In this document: piece after piece, positions 1 to 10,710 of the stretch
How the letters are laid out: each line of letters opens with the position of its first letter
Numbering within the stretch: position 1 is the first letter of the stretch
DNA from: Acheta domesticus
Lineage: Eukaryota > Arthropoda > Insecta > Orthoptera > Gryllidae
Direction: 5' to 3'
Length of the DNA stretch: 64,000 bases
Assembly (NCBI GenBank): GCA_031308135.1
Contig: JAHLJT010000631.1
Location: 3,387,371 to 3,451,370, forward strand
Program-made: the position numbers and the translations under genes
The notes under the pieces: generated by a model
The model's database searches: none
The model's input: the letters and a program-made list of their open reading frames with translations, nothing else
Told to the model about the DNA's origin: nothing

Positions 1-2350
1 CGCGAGCGGGGGGCGCGAGCGGGGGCGCGAGCGGGGGCGCGAGCGGGGGCGCGAGCGGGGGCGCGAGCGGGGGGCGAGCGGGGGGCGAACGGGGGGCGCG
101 AGCGGGGGCGCGAGCGGGGGCGCGAGCGGGGGCGCGAGCGGGGGCGCGAGCGGGGGCGCGAGCGGGGGCGCGAGCCGGGGCGCGAGCGGGGGCGCGAGCG
201 GGGGCGCGAGCGGGGGCGCGAGCGGGGGCGCGAGCTGGGGCGCGAACGGGGGCGCGAACGGGGGCGCGAGCGGGGGCGCGAGCGGGGGCGCGAGCGGGGG
301 CGCGAGCGGGGGGCGCGAGCGGGGGCGCGAGCGGGGGCGCGAGCGGGGGCGCGAGCGGGGGCGCGAGCGGGGGCGCGAGCGGGGGCGCGAGCGGGGGGCG
401 CGAGCGGGGGCGCGAGCGGGGGCGCGAGCGGGGGCGCGAGCGGGGGCGCGAGCCGTGGCGCGAGCGGGGGCGCGAGCGGGGGGCGAGCGGGGGGCGAAAC
501 GGGGGCGCGAGCGGGGGCGCGAGCGGGGGCGCGAGCGGGGGCGCGAGCGGGGGCGCGAGCGGGGGCGCGAGCGGGGGCGCGAGCCGGGGCGCGAGCGGGG
601 GCGCGAGCGGGGGCGCGAGCGGGGGGCGCGAGCGGGGGCGCGAGCTGGGGCGCGAACGGGGGCGCGAACGGGGGCGCGAGCGGGGGCGCGAGCGGGGGCG
701 CGAGCGGGGGCGCGAGCGGGGGCGCGAGCGGGGGCGCGAGCGGGGGCGCGAGCGGGGGCGCGAGCGGGGGCGCGAGCGGGGGGCGCGAGCGGGGGCGCGA
801 GCTGGGGCGCGAACGGGGGGCGCGAACGGGGTCGCGAGCGGGGGCGCGAGCGGGGGGCGAGCGGTGGGCGAGCCGTGGCGCGAGCGGGGGCGCGAGCGGG
901 GGCGCGAGCGGGGGCGCGAGCGGGGGCGCGAGCCGTGGCGCGAGCGGGGGCGCGAGCGGGGGCGCGAGCGGGGGCGCGAGCGGGGGCGCGAGCGGGGGCG
1001 CGAGCGGGGGCGCGAGCGGGGGCGCGAGCGGGGGCGCGAGCGGGGGCGCGAGCTGGGGCGCGAACGGGGGCGCGAACGGGGTCGCGAGCGGGGGCGCGAG
1101 CGGGGGGCGAGCGGTGGGCGAGCCGTGGCGCGAGCGGGGGCGCGAGCGGGGGCGCGAGCGGGGGCGCGAGCGGGGGCGCGAGCCGTGGCGCGAGCGGGGG
1201 CGCGAGCGGGGGCGCGAGCGGGGGCGCGAGCGGGGGCGCGAGCGGGGGCGCGAGCGGGGGCGCGAGCGGGGGCGCGAGCGGGGGCGCGAGCGGGGGCGCG
1301 AGCGGGGGCGCGAGCGGGGGCGCGAGCGGGGGCGCGAGCGGGGGCGCGAGCGGGGGCGCGAGCGGGGGCGCGAGCGGGGGCGCGAGCGGGGGGCGAGCGG
1401 GGGGCGAACGGGGGCGCGAGCGGGGGCGCGAGCGGGGGCGCGAGCGGGGGGCGCGAGCGGGGGCGCGAGCGGGGGCGCGAGCGGGGGCGCGAGCCGGGGC
1501 GCGAGCGGGGGCGCGAGCGGGGGCGCGAGCGGGGGCGCGAGCGGGGGCGCGAGCTGGGGCGCGAACGGGGGCGCGAACGGGGGGCGCGAGCGGGGGCGCG
1601 AGCGGGGGCGCGAGCGGGGGCGCGAGCGGGGGCGCGAGCGGGGGCGCGAGCGGGGGCGCGAGCGGGGGCGCGAGCGGGGGCGCGAGCGGGGGCGCGAGCG
1701 GGGGCGCGAGCGGGGGCGCGAGCGGGGGCGCGAGCGGGGGCGCGAGCGGGGGCGCGAGCGGGGGCGCGAGCCGTGGCGCGAGCGGGGGCGCGAGCGGGGG
1801 GCGAGCGGGGGGCGAACGGGGGCGCGAGCGGGGGCGCGAGCGGGGGCGCGAGCGGGGGGCGCGAGCGGGGGCGCGAGCGGGGGCGCGAGCGGGGGCGCGA
1901 GCCGGGGCGCGAGCGGGGGCGCGAGCGGGGGGCGCGAGCGGGGGCGCGAGCGGGGGCGCGAGCTGGGGCGCGAACGGGGGCGCGAACGGGGGCGCGAGCG
2001 GGGGCGCGAGCGGGGGCGCGAGCGGGGGCGCGAGCGGGGGCGCGAGCGGGGGCGCGAGCGGGGGCGCGAGCGGGGGCGCGAGCGGGGGCGCGAGCGGGGG
2101 CGCGAGCGGGGGCGCGAGCGGGGGCGCGAGCGGGGGCGCGAGCGGGGGCGCGAGCGGGGGCGCGAGCGGGGGCGCGAACGGGGGCGCGAACGGGGGCGCG
2201 AGCGGGGGCGCGAGCGGGGGGCGAGCGGTGGGCGAGCCGTGGCGCGAGCGGGGGCGCGAGCGGTGGGCGAGCCGTGGCGCGAGCGGGGGCGCGAGCGGGG
2301 GCGCGAGCGGGGGCGCGAGCGGGCGCGGGGGCGGAGCGGGCGCGGGGGCG
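1..2350. repeat. GC-rich 12-bp satellite array with higher-order repeats
   Basis: The block is made of a 12-bp unit close to GCGCGAGCGGGG, with occasional 13-bp units (one extra G) and point variants (GAACGG, AGCTGG, AGCCGTGG). Each unit carries a run of four or five G and about three CpGs, so the plus strand is dense in possible G-quadruplex tracts. Variant units recur in blocks: the segment from about 801 is repeated from about 1051 (250-bp step), and the segment from about 1380 recurs about 411 bp later, so there is higher-order structure. The period is a multiple of three and has no stop codon, so long frames rich in Arg, Gly, Ala and Glu are open in all three plus frames. This is a by-product of the repeat, not evidence of a gene. 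The array continues past the left edge. Confidence 0.95.
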
Positions 2351-2640
2351 GAGCGGGTGCAGCGCAGTTCCGCGCCGCCTCTTTTTGCGCGTCAGGAAAT
2401 TCACGTCCTCCGGCGCCGCTAAGGTCACGGTGGCGGCTCCATTCGGGTGTTTGTCACAACCGAATGGTCGCAGCGGGAAGGAACGCGGCGTGGCGCGGGC
2501 GCGGGCGCGGGCGGGGACGAGCAGAGGCAAAAACGCTTCTTCGCCCGGAGGCGACGCAGAAGTGGCCAGATGTGCGACGGGGCGCGAAGCGGCAGATTCC
2601 GTGGCTGGGTAAGGGGCTAGGAGCACGGGGTAGAGTCCGG
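2351..2640. other. GC-rich non-repetitive flank of the satellite
   Basis: This is CpG-rich sequence without the 12-bp periodicity, between the satellite and a second, degenerate repeat. I see no convincing coding frame or splice sites. It could be a CpG-island remnant or the junction of the array. Confidence 0.4.
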
Positions 2641-2985
2641 GGCGGAGGGGACGCGAGGCGATTGACGATGGGCGAGGGGCCAAGGGGCATTGGACTGTGG
2701 GAGGGCAGGACGAAGGGCGGGGGCGAGGGGCGGGGGCGGGGAGAAGGGCGGTGGCGATGGCCGGGGCGGAGGGCGGTGAGAAGGGCGGTGGCGAAGGGCG
2801 TGGGCGAAGGGCGGGGATAATGGCGGGGGAAAGGGCGGGGACGAAGGGCGTGGCGAAGGCCGAGGGAGAAGGGCGGGGCCAAGGGCGGGGAAGATGGGCG
2901 GCGGTAGAAGGACGGAGCGAAGGGCGGGGACGAAGGGCGGGGGGCGAAGGCGGCGGCGAGGGGCGAGGGAGGTGTAGCATGAAGC
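2641..2985. repeat. degenerate GGGCGAAGGGCGG minisatellite
   Basis: Irregular repeats of GGGCGAAG and GGGCGGGG units of about 10-14 bp make a purine-rich plus strand. It may be a diverged relative of the satellite to its left, sharing the GGGCG core. The open frames across it on both strands are low-complexity and not credible genes. Confidence 0.7.
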
Positions 2986-3189
2986 GAGGGGCGATGACAC
3001 GGTGGGTGATGGGCTATGCGGGTAAGTATAGCCCACCACCAGGCTTTAGGTATTTCGCGATAGTGATGATAATGGCAAAGCCGTCGAAAGCCGGTTCTAT
3101 AAACATAGAAAATGACTTCAATTATTTCATCATTTAATTACGTTAACTTTCATCATTTAATTACCTCGTCAGCATTCTCTCAATTCAGG

Positions 3190-3412
3190 TATTTCGTGTC
3201 TGATCGTGGGGTCCTACAGTTCGAGTCCTCACAGAAAATTCCACACTTATAAGTAATTTTCCCTGGTTTCTTCCGCCTGGACCTGGTAAATGTCGGAGAA
3301 GTACACTAACAAACAGGCCACGGACCACGCGCGATATTTCTTTCCTCTTCCTAGGTCTATCATCTCCCCCTTCCTCCACACGTGCACTACATTATCACCT
3401 ATGTCGGGCGAG
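3190..3412 (+). mobile_element. SINE family A, diverged fragment
   Basis: It contains a box-B-like CAGTTCGAGTCC followed by the family body (AATGTCGGAGAAGTACACTA, then the AACAAACAGGCCACGGACC stretch). The same body recurs near 8980, 11480, 27430 (minus), 27800 (minus), 37100 (minus) and 60410. The 3-prime half and tail are missing. Confidence 0.6.
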
Positions 3413-3442
3413 CTTATAGTTTGTCACGACTGGGACTGACCT

Positions 3443-3474
3443 ACACCGCCTCCACAGAGGAGTGGAGGCGGTGT
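3443..3474. other. perfect 13-bp hairpin
   Basis: Arms ACACCGCCTCCAC (3443-3455) and GTGGAGGCGGTGT (3462-3474) are perfectly complementary around the 6-nt loop AGAGGA. No surrounding element was recognised. The rest of 3413-3707 holds no supported gene. Confidence 0.75.
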
Positions 3475-3715
3475 TTGGACTGACCCGCTGCAGGAGATAC
3501 CTGGAGACGGAAACGCAGGCAGAAGCAGGAACAGGAGAAACCAGGCAGATGAAGGAAACGGAAATCCAGGTAAGTTGGGGCCGAACGTTCCAGTGGGGGA
3601 GGAACAAGGCCGCAAACAACATATTTACATATTTGGTTCTATATTACATTGCATTTTCCCTATCGAACATCAAAACTGTGTACACGACCAATATCCTCAT
3701 CGGTGTCTCTTCACG

Positions 3716-4088
3716 CAGTGGTGAAGCTAGGTGGGGGCAGGGGAGGGCTGTCCGCCCCGGGTGACACCATTGAAGGGGTGACACCAATTAGAAAATTTTA
3801 TAATTGGAATTATATAATTTTAATGATTTATTTAAAAATCATATTTTTATAAAAACATGCACTTGTTAATAAGTTATACTTCGTTTTGGATTATTTACTT
3901 AAAAATTCAATTTTAATTATTTTGAATTAAATGCAGTTTTTTAATATTTTATAAATACATGTCATATGCAAATATAATTTTATTAAACAATGTATAAACT
4001 ATTCATTAATATTTTTTTCTATTTAATTTATGGGGGGGTGATACCATTAGTTTTGCCCCGGGTGACACTAACTGAAGCTACGCCACTG
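3716..4088 (+). mobile_element. hAT-type MITE, copy 1
   Basis: This is a 373-bp AT-rich element whose ends match as inverted repeats (CAGTGGTGAAGCTAGG at the left, GAAGCTACGCCACTG at the right). It is flanked by a perfect 8-bp duplication TCTTCACG at 3708-3715 and 4089-4096. An 8-bp TSD and CAGTGGCG-type ends are characteristic of the hAT superfamily. Subterminal motifs CCCCGGGTGACACCATT and GGGGGTGATACCATTAG face inwards. It has no coding capacity, so it would need a transposase in trans. A related copy lies in the opposite orientation at 13241-13680. Confidence 0.93.
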
Positions 4089-4136
4089 TCTTCACGGCGT
4101 TTCGTCGACCGCCTCGCCTTCGTGGACAGGAGCTCG

Positions 4137-4215
4137 CGGACTCGGCTGGGCCGGGCCGCGCCGGGCCGCGCCGCGCCGCGCCGCGCCGCGCCACGCCGCG
4201 CCGTGCCGTCAGGCC
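4137..4215. repeat. (CCGCG)n simple repeat
   Basis: These are pentamer repeats of GCCGC/CGCGC with slight variation. Similar short arrays occur at 13097-13135 and around 28315-28395. The surrounding 4097-4570 is CpG-rich with no supported gene. Confidence 0.85.
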
Positions 4216-4758
4216 TGCTTTATTGCGCGGGCGCTGTGCGCGACGCGATGACTCACGCCGCCAACTATGCTCAATCAACGCCGAAAAACAGCGAATTTTG
4301 ATCAAATTAGCCACTTGGCGCACAATGTGTTGTAATGGGGGCTTTTACTGGTGTCAGCGGAGTCACAGAACAGTTGGCGCTCGTTGCGGCACGAGGGAAT
4401 GGGGGCCCGCTCCGCGCTTCTCCTCCGCCTCCGCCGCCCGCGCCCACTCGCCAGCCAGCTCGCTTCCGCGGATCAGATTTCTCGGGGCAGTCAGGCGAGG
4501 AGCGCGCGCCGCGTGGGCAGAAAAGCGGCGGGGCTCATTCATTCCAGAAAGAGCTCCAACCGCATTAAAATGTAAATTTGATTTATTTGGTTTTTTTCAA
4601 TGAACGGTAAAAAAACGTATGGGGGAGAAGTACAATCTCGGCACGGTTTCTTGAAACCTCTTTCCCACTTTTAACCATAAATGGTTGAATGATGAATAAA
4701 AGTACCAATCAAAGCAAGGTTATTATCATTTGAAAACAGACATTTTTGCTGGGGTTTA

Positions 4759-6183
4759 CTGAAGAATTGTGGGGGAGGGAAATGCCATTGTTATGGATGA
4801 ACTCATGGCAAGCAGACACTCCTGCAGAAAAAAAGACCAGGAAGGTTTCTAAAACCAATAAACATGGTGTTTTGATAACTCGAATCCTCTTCATAATGAG
4901 CAGGTACCGTGAAGAATATTCCCGTGTGCAAAATTGTTTGCATTGGTAAACGAACTACAGAATTGAGTTGTTTCAATTTATAAGAAAGTAGTAACCCATA
5001 CTCCCTTCTCTAATCCTACCACAATCAGCCAAAGGCGAGAACTAAACGTGGGTATAGTGAAGCTACATTTATGTCCAGAAGCAAAACAATGGTCCATCTC
5101 AGCATTTGCTGATTCGCTCACCACCTCAGTATTCGCTCAGCATTTAGCTTCACCTTAACATTCGCTAAATGTTGACGTAAAGTCAACATCAACATTTATG
5201 TAGGTTTAAGGCAAATTTTGTAGGTTTTTCTTAGGAAGTTTAAGTATTTAAGTATACAGTTCAGTTCATATCGCAGAAAAATATATGTAAACAGCTCAAG
5301 TATTCGTATGTACTATAATTGAAGAATGTCCAGATCAAGAATGCTGGGAATGATGACGAAAGAATGAAACAAGATTGTCACCTTAAAAATGGCAATACCT
5401 TCTTTGAGTAATGCTACATCTACAGTTAATAACGCTGAGCAAGAATTTGGTAGTTTATTAATTGTGTTGTGTCGATCCTTGTAATTGTCAGTTCACTAAA
5501 ATGTTCATGTAATGTTCTATAAAACACATTAATGTAGTGTCCTCCATTGGCAAGCACAATATATTTTAAAATCAAATTTTTACAAATGTTCCTGTATGAA
5601 AAAATTCTAATAAAATATATACAAAATACATTACTACAACTCTTATGAAAGCCTCTTGTGAAAACTGAAGTTTAAACAAGAGAAAGAATTCTTGCAGTGT
5701 GATTGTTTGGACTAATCTTCTAGGGGTAATGCACAGAGAACTCAACTTTATTGATGATAACACATTATCTTAAATTATTGTTATAGAGGGAATAATCAGA
5801 CAAATCGACTAAAATAGTAACGATTATTGCGTCTATTAGTCAGTATTAGAAGGAATTTAACGTATCTGATTATACACAAAAGTAGAGAAAACCCAGAAGA
5901 GTAGCTCATTCATCTCACTGAGTGTCTTCAAAATGAATACTTCCACAAGGTTTAAATACATCGACTTCGGGATCAGAGAGATCAACACTTCTCTCAACCT
6001 GTTCGTTCACCCGCATCACGGGAATATTCTTCACGGTACCTGCTCATTATGAAGAGGATTCGAGTTATCAAAACATCATGTTTATTGGCTTTAGAAACCT
6101 TCCTGGTCTTTATTTCTGCACGAGTCTCTTCTTGTCACGAGTTCATCATAGCAATGGCATTTCCCTCCCTCACAGTTCTTCAG
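4759..6183. repeat. spaced inverted repeat, arms 4759-4926 and 6017-6183
   Basis: The left arm (168 bp, starts CTGAAGAATTGTGGGGGAGG) matches the reverse complement of the right arm (167 bp) with few differences, including the shared stretch GGTACCGTGAAGAATATTCC. The 1.09-kb spacer has no recognised gene. It may be the ends of a non-autonomous DNA transposon or two copies of one repeat in opposite orientation. I found no clear target duplication. Confidence 0.75.
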
Positions 6184-6224
6184 CAGACCAAACAAATCAA
6201 ATGATACGTTTGAAATACAAGTTG

Positions 6225-6420
6225 CCGCGAAATCAGCCACATCCTTCGCGTAGCGTTAATGTTAGCGAAAAATCTAAGAACGTTTTAGGCGATAGCGTTG
6301 TTCACAGCCGGAGAGACGGACGTTTTGGTGTGAATCTATTTTTCGGTATCAAGAACTTACAACACGCGGATTATGAGCAACTATATTAAAGGAAGTGATT
6401 TGCTACTTATAGATACATTT
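6225..6420 (+). repeat. dispersed repeat family D, partial copy
   Basis: This matches the right end of the copy at 56440-57180: GAGAGACGGACGTTTTG, then TTTTTCGGTATCAAGAACT, then an AGGAAGTGATTTGCTA-type stretch. Other copies lie at 21960-22480 (minus) and 54970-55360 (minus). Class unknown. Confidence 0.6.
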
Positions 6421-6554
6421 TTATGAAAAAAATTGGTTGCAAGATTTCAAAATTACCTCTAAATTACGTAGAAGTAAGCGAGAATGTAAAAATTAAGAAA
6501 TATTCGTGACACTATCAATAGTTGCGATTGCATTATAGTTTTCTTACGGTACGG

Positions 6555-7424
6555 TACACGGAGAGAAATGTTTAGTTCATACAATTAATCACGTAATAGA
6601 TTCAACTAAACAGTATAGTAGATTTTCGTAGAACAAAGTGCTTAGTCAAGTTCACGAAACTGTTGTTTAGTTAAAGACACTAACGCACGTATAGTAATGT
6701 TTATTAAACAGGTCGTACCCGGGACGAATGGCATCTAGTGGAGAAAACTATACGAATCGTTGCGTTGATTAATACATTGAGTACTATTTACTAAACAGTG
6801 CCGTGAAAATAACTAAAGGAAACGTGAAAGGGAATATTTTCTTTCGGTCCCTCCAAGCAGGTAGCAACTGGGGTTCCGCAGCGGTCACCCATCCTCCGAC
6901 CCGCAGACTAGCATTTCCTTAACTTCGGCTACCTGATAGACCCTAGCCTAGCAGAGCAGCTATGGACACAATGGGCTGTCGACGGTATCTCTACCATTAA
7001 TTTAGAATATAAAATAATTATTGAAAACTAGTAAAATACAAAACTCTCCATTTATATAGCATATAATGCTATATACGGAGTTGAATTCTCACACTTCAGA
7101 TGGGTTCTATAGCCATTTCAACTGGGTAGGTTGCTGAGAACGCGCGCTTACTAAACAGTATTTAGTAAACAGTGCATACTAAACAGAGTTTAGTAAGTGT
7201 GACAACATGAAACGTAGATCTCACCAAATGATTTTATCTACGAAACAAGAATAGTACCACTGACAATTCTCTTTGTTCATTCACTCACGATTATGAGTTG
7301 TTTAATGTACTAAACCAAACTAAATCATGTTTAGTGAATCTTACTACACGAATAATTGTATTTACGATACGATCGCTTACTAAACTTATTTAGTACATTC
7401 CACTACAGCATTTCTCTCAGTGTA
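6555..7424. mobile_element. candidate TIR element with TTTAGTAAACAG repeats
   Basis: The left end TACACGGAGAGAAATG is mirrored at the right by CATTTCTCTCAGTGTA (one mismatch). The interior carries many short copies in both orientations of a motif like TTTAGTAAACAGT and includes a 5S-rRNA-like segment at 6858-6966. No transposase is present. No TSD could be fixed, so the superfamily is undetermined. Confidence 0.5.
6858..6966 (-). pseudogene. 5S-rRNA-derived sequence (5S pseudogene or 5S-headed SINE)
   Basis: Read on the minus strand it contains CCGAAGTTAAGGAAATGC and, 23 nt after AAGTTAAG, GGATGGGTGACCGCTG. These are the two hallmarks of the 5S rRNA internal promoter (box A region and box C), at almost the spacing of animal 5S genes. 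The rest is diverged, and the usual box-A-adjacent GGGC context is altered, so it is unlikely to make functional 5S rRNA. It lies inside the TIR-like element, which suggests a mobile 5S-derived unit or capture of a 5S copy. Confidence 0.65.
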
Positions 7425-8973
7425 AACGCAGTAGGCCAAGCTTATCTGGAATGCAAGGCAGCAATGAACAGGAAGAACAATTGGAGTTGTCTTGAGTATG
7501 GCGAATATAAAAACGGGAAAAATACTATTTTGATAAAAAGTATTATTTTAAAGTTGATATTCTTATGATTATATATTATACTGAAATGTACTAACATGCC
7601 TCGTCATAAATTATTACGAGATCGTGCCGTTTTAACTGACATCCTTTACCTTAGGACTGTTATATTCGTGACCCGTTCCGAATTTATAGAAAAATTTTGG
7701 GCGCCAGGAACAGGTTACGATAATTGATAATTAAAACCAATGTTTCCACAGCTAATTTTAACGAATGGATAAATGTCCGGCTAGCTGGGTCAATGGGTCA
7801 CGTAATGGATAATCGCTATCGCCTAGATAGCCGATTATTTGATCTGCCAACTATACAGTATGGCGAGGAATCTGAAAGGAAATAATTATATATATCTCTA
7901 ATTACATATCAGTTGTAATTGACTAAATGAAAATCATCTTTTCATTTCCAAAAGAAAATTTAACAATTTATTGACTTGTGAACAATTATACTGCCTTTAG
8001 GCCATGACCTCGTTTTAAAAGAAAACCTTTGTACTGCAGTACTTATCTAAACGTGATCTTGACCGACGGCGCCCCGCAGTATCTTCTCACTTGAACGCTG
8101 ATAATCCCAAGTCCCGCTTCTCTCTTCTAATCTTGCTACGCTGCCGACGAATCCAGCCCTCACTGCCTCGAATATCTACCGGTTCTTACTTAATATTCAC
8201 AGTTCCTAGTTCTCCCCAACTACGTGGTAAAACATTAAAGTCAAAAACCGCAATATAAAAAACTTTCAAAGTCCTAAGCGAATTTAACTGCTGCACATCA
8301 ACTTTCAGAGTCCGAAAACTATTGCGTCTGACGACAAACTTACCAGTCCCACTCCCATAATATTAAACTCGCGAGCGATCTGTACCACTTGACGGCCTCT
8401 ATCGGAATGTCATTTTCTCCTACGTTTTTAGCCCTCAACGTCTCGGTATCCATCCTTCATTCTTATTTTTTTAAACAAAACGACAAACTTCAGACAGTCT
8501 ATTCTCAGGAGTTGACAGTCTATTCTCCCTTAGCCAATCCATCCATTTCTTACCAAATCAAGTAGCCACGCCCTCGATAGTCATTCCTCTCTAGACCAAT
8601 CCCAAATTATCTTATATGTCTTTCTAGCCAGCGCCCCCACCTATTCAAGGCCTGAATGCAGTTTATTGACCTTGCCAACCACTACGCCGGCGTTGCTAAG
8701 GCTCTATATTGCCATTTGCAGACCCTTTTAACCCAACCCATTTACAGCAAATGTTACTGTCAAAGTATATAATATATTGGTATATCACAATACATATACA
8801 TTTCGTGATCAATTATACGATCGATACTTGAAAGACTTGAAAGACGCTGCGCAATTTCCAATGTAACCACTGTGAAAAGAGCTGCAGATGCACTGTTTGA
8901 CAGCAGCTTATTTGCCTATGCAAATTTGACAGACTTATTGACTAGTGGCTTGCAACAGAAAAATGCCGCAGAT
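7425..8973. other. stretch with no recognised feature
   Basis: This is AT-rich to neutral unique sequence. Short frames only; no element ends or coding homology recognised. Confidence 0.5.
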
Positions 8974-9350
8974 CAAAACCAGGCAAATGTCGGAGCAGTA
9001 CCCTTACAAACGGACCGCGAATGGCGCACGATTTTTCCTTCCTCTTCCTTGATCTATCATCACCCCTTAATACTTACTCCCACTTACTCTTACATGCACT
9101 GTACTATCGCAAATGTCGAGAGACCAATCGGGAGATTAGAGCTTGTCCCGGATGGAGCGGTGCCCCGCTGGTGGGAATAACCCGTGGTGGTTGGAGAGAA
9201 ACCCCGCAAGTTGACGGGTAGGATGGGGACGGATCTCGCCATCGAGTGGACGAAGATCGGCGACACCTCTCGCGATAAAAAACAAAACATGCACAATACT
9301 TATTCCACTCATATCCTTATCCGTTGACGCGCCCAGAAACACTAATTTAT
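8974..9350 (+). mobile_element. SINE family A, 5-prime truncated copy
   Basis: It starts in the family body (CCAGGCAAATGTCGGAGCAG) and runs through the conserved GGTGCCCCGCTGGTGGGAAT block to the 3-prime signature GTTGACGCGCCCAGAAACAC followed by TAATTTATC. The tRNA-like head is absent. The family 3-prime end (GTTGACGCG-CCAGAAACACTAATCAATC) is also seen near 61150 and, inverted, at 10115, 28940 and 36820. Confidence 0.75.
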
Positions 9351-10109
9351 CCATCTGAACAAAAGCACACAAAATGGTTTTTCAAAAGTGAACACGCACG
9401 TTACTCAAGAACAAGAAATAATGCACTCTCGCATGACACTGCAAAAAATTAAACATTTTTGTGAAAAACAACTTTCACGAATACTGCAATAACAAAGTCT
9501 GTAGTGTACACACAATGCAACAGTTTTTTACATTTCAAGAATATTTAAGAAAATGCTGTTCCATTACGTCACTTGCGAATAGCAAATATTTAATGGGAGG
9601 TGGCCTTTTCCTCGAGGCCTTGATCTCGCTCGGTGTCAGTTGTGTCATAAGCTGTGTATGAGAATTCAGTTGTCATGCACAGAATGGCAGTAGGCGGAAT
9701 TAAATAATCAATTATTTACATTTTCAGTTGAAAATGATTGTTTTTGAACTTTCTTGAGTGAAGAAACCAAAGAGATCTCTCAGTTGCCCGGAGACTGCAT
9801 AGTTTTCTTCCCATTTCTGAGCTTATTGCAAATTAGTAATACAATTAAGTGATCCATACGCCGCATGCCCTTCACGTACTTGCCTCGATCCGAAACAAAG
9901 GATTTCTTCGAGTGGAGTGCGGAATCGTGTGTCTGTGAGCCACGCACTCCGACGCCCGGGGCGCGTGTGTGCGCACTGCAGCAACGGAGTCTGCCGCCTT
10001 GGGCGACTGCTTCTCCAAACTAGTGCTATTGTCAGATTTAAATACAGAAACCGTAGACAGATGTAAGCTGTGACGTGGTTATCCAGTCGGCAGCTTCGTT
10101 ACGACTTAT
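9351..10109. other. stretch with no recognised feature
   Basis: Unique sequence with a CpG-containing patch near 9900-10010. No credible gene or repeat seen. Confidence 0.45.
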
Positions 10110-10710
10110 TTTTGGTTGATTGATTGGTGTTTTCGGGCGCGTCAACTGCTACAATTTTATGTTCTGTAAATGTATGTAAATAAATGTATGCTCCGTATAT
10201 AATGTAAATGATGTGCGTATGCAAATGTCTGTAAATGAATGTATGCTCCGTATGTAATGTACATGATGTGCAAATGTAAATGTATGTAAATAAATGTATG
10301 CTCCGTATGTAATTAAATGATGAGCGTATGTAAATGTATGTAAATAAATATATGCTCCGTATGTAATGTAAATGATGAGCATATGTAAATGTACGTAAAT
10401 AAATGTATGCTCCGTATGTCATGTAAATGATAAGTGTATGTAAATATACGTAAATAAATGTATGCTCCGTATGTCATGTAAATGATAAGTGTATGTAAAT
10501 ATACGTAAATAAATGTATGCTCCGTATGTCATGTAAATGATAAGTGTATGTAAATATACGTAAATAAATGTACGCTCCGTATGTAATATAAATGATGTGC
10601 GTATGTAAATGTATGTAAATAATATGCGTGGCGGTGATCTTTCTCCCGTTGGATGGCGAGATCCTGCGCCGATCCACTAAACTGTTGGTACCGAAGCTCT
10701 CGACTAGATG
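10110..10710 (-). mobile_element. SINE family A, 3-prime part, interrupted by a minisatellite
   Basis: On the minus strand the 3-prime end signature (GCGCGTCAACTGC on plus, after GATTGATTGGTG) lies at 10115-10148. The next part of the element (GGCGGTGATCTTTCTCCCGT on plus) resumes only at about 10630. Between them sits a 55-bp tandem repeat. Other copies have no such array at this position, so the array grew or inserted inside the SINE. Confidence 0.7.
10165..10622. repeat. 55-bp minisatellite, about eight copies
   Basis: The marker CTCCGTAT recurs at 10191, 10246, 10301, 10355, 10410, 10465, 10520 and 10575, a period of 54-55 bp. Units combine AAATGTATGTAAATAAATG and GCTCCGTATGTAATGTAAAT stretches, and the later units (10410-10575) are the most alike. 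Open frames across it on the minus strand are repeat artefacts. Confidence 0.95.

Noticed and set aside
455..2820. Open frames of 568-655 codons rich in Arg, Gly, Glu and Ala
   Set aside because: They follow from a stop-free 12-bp repeat whose period is a multiple of three, so all three frames are open. There is no unique protein sequence.
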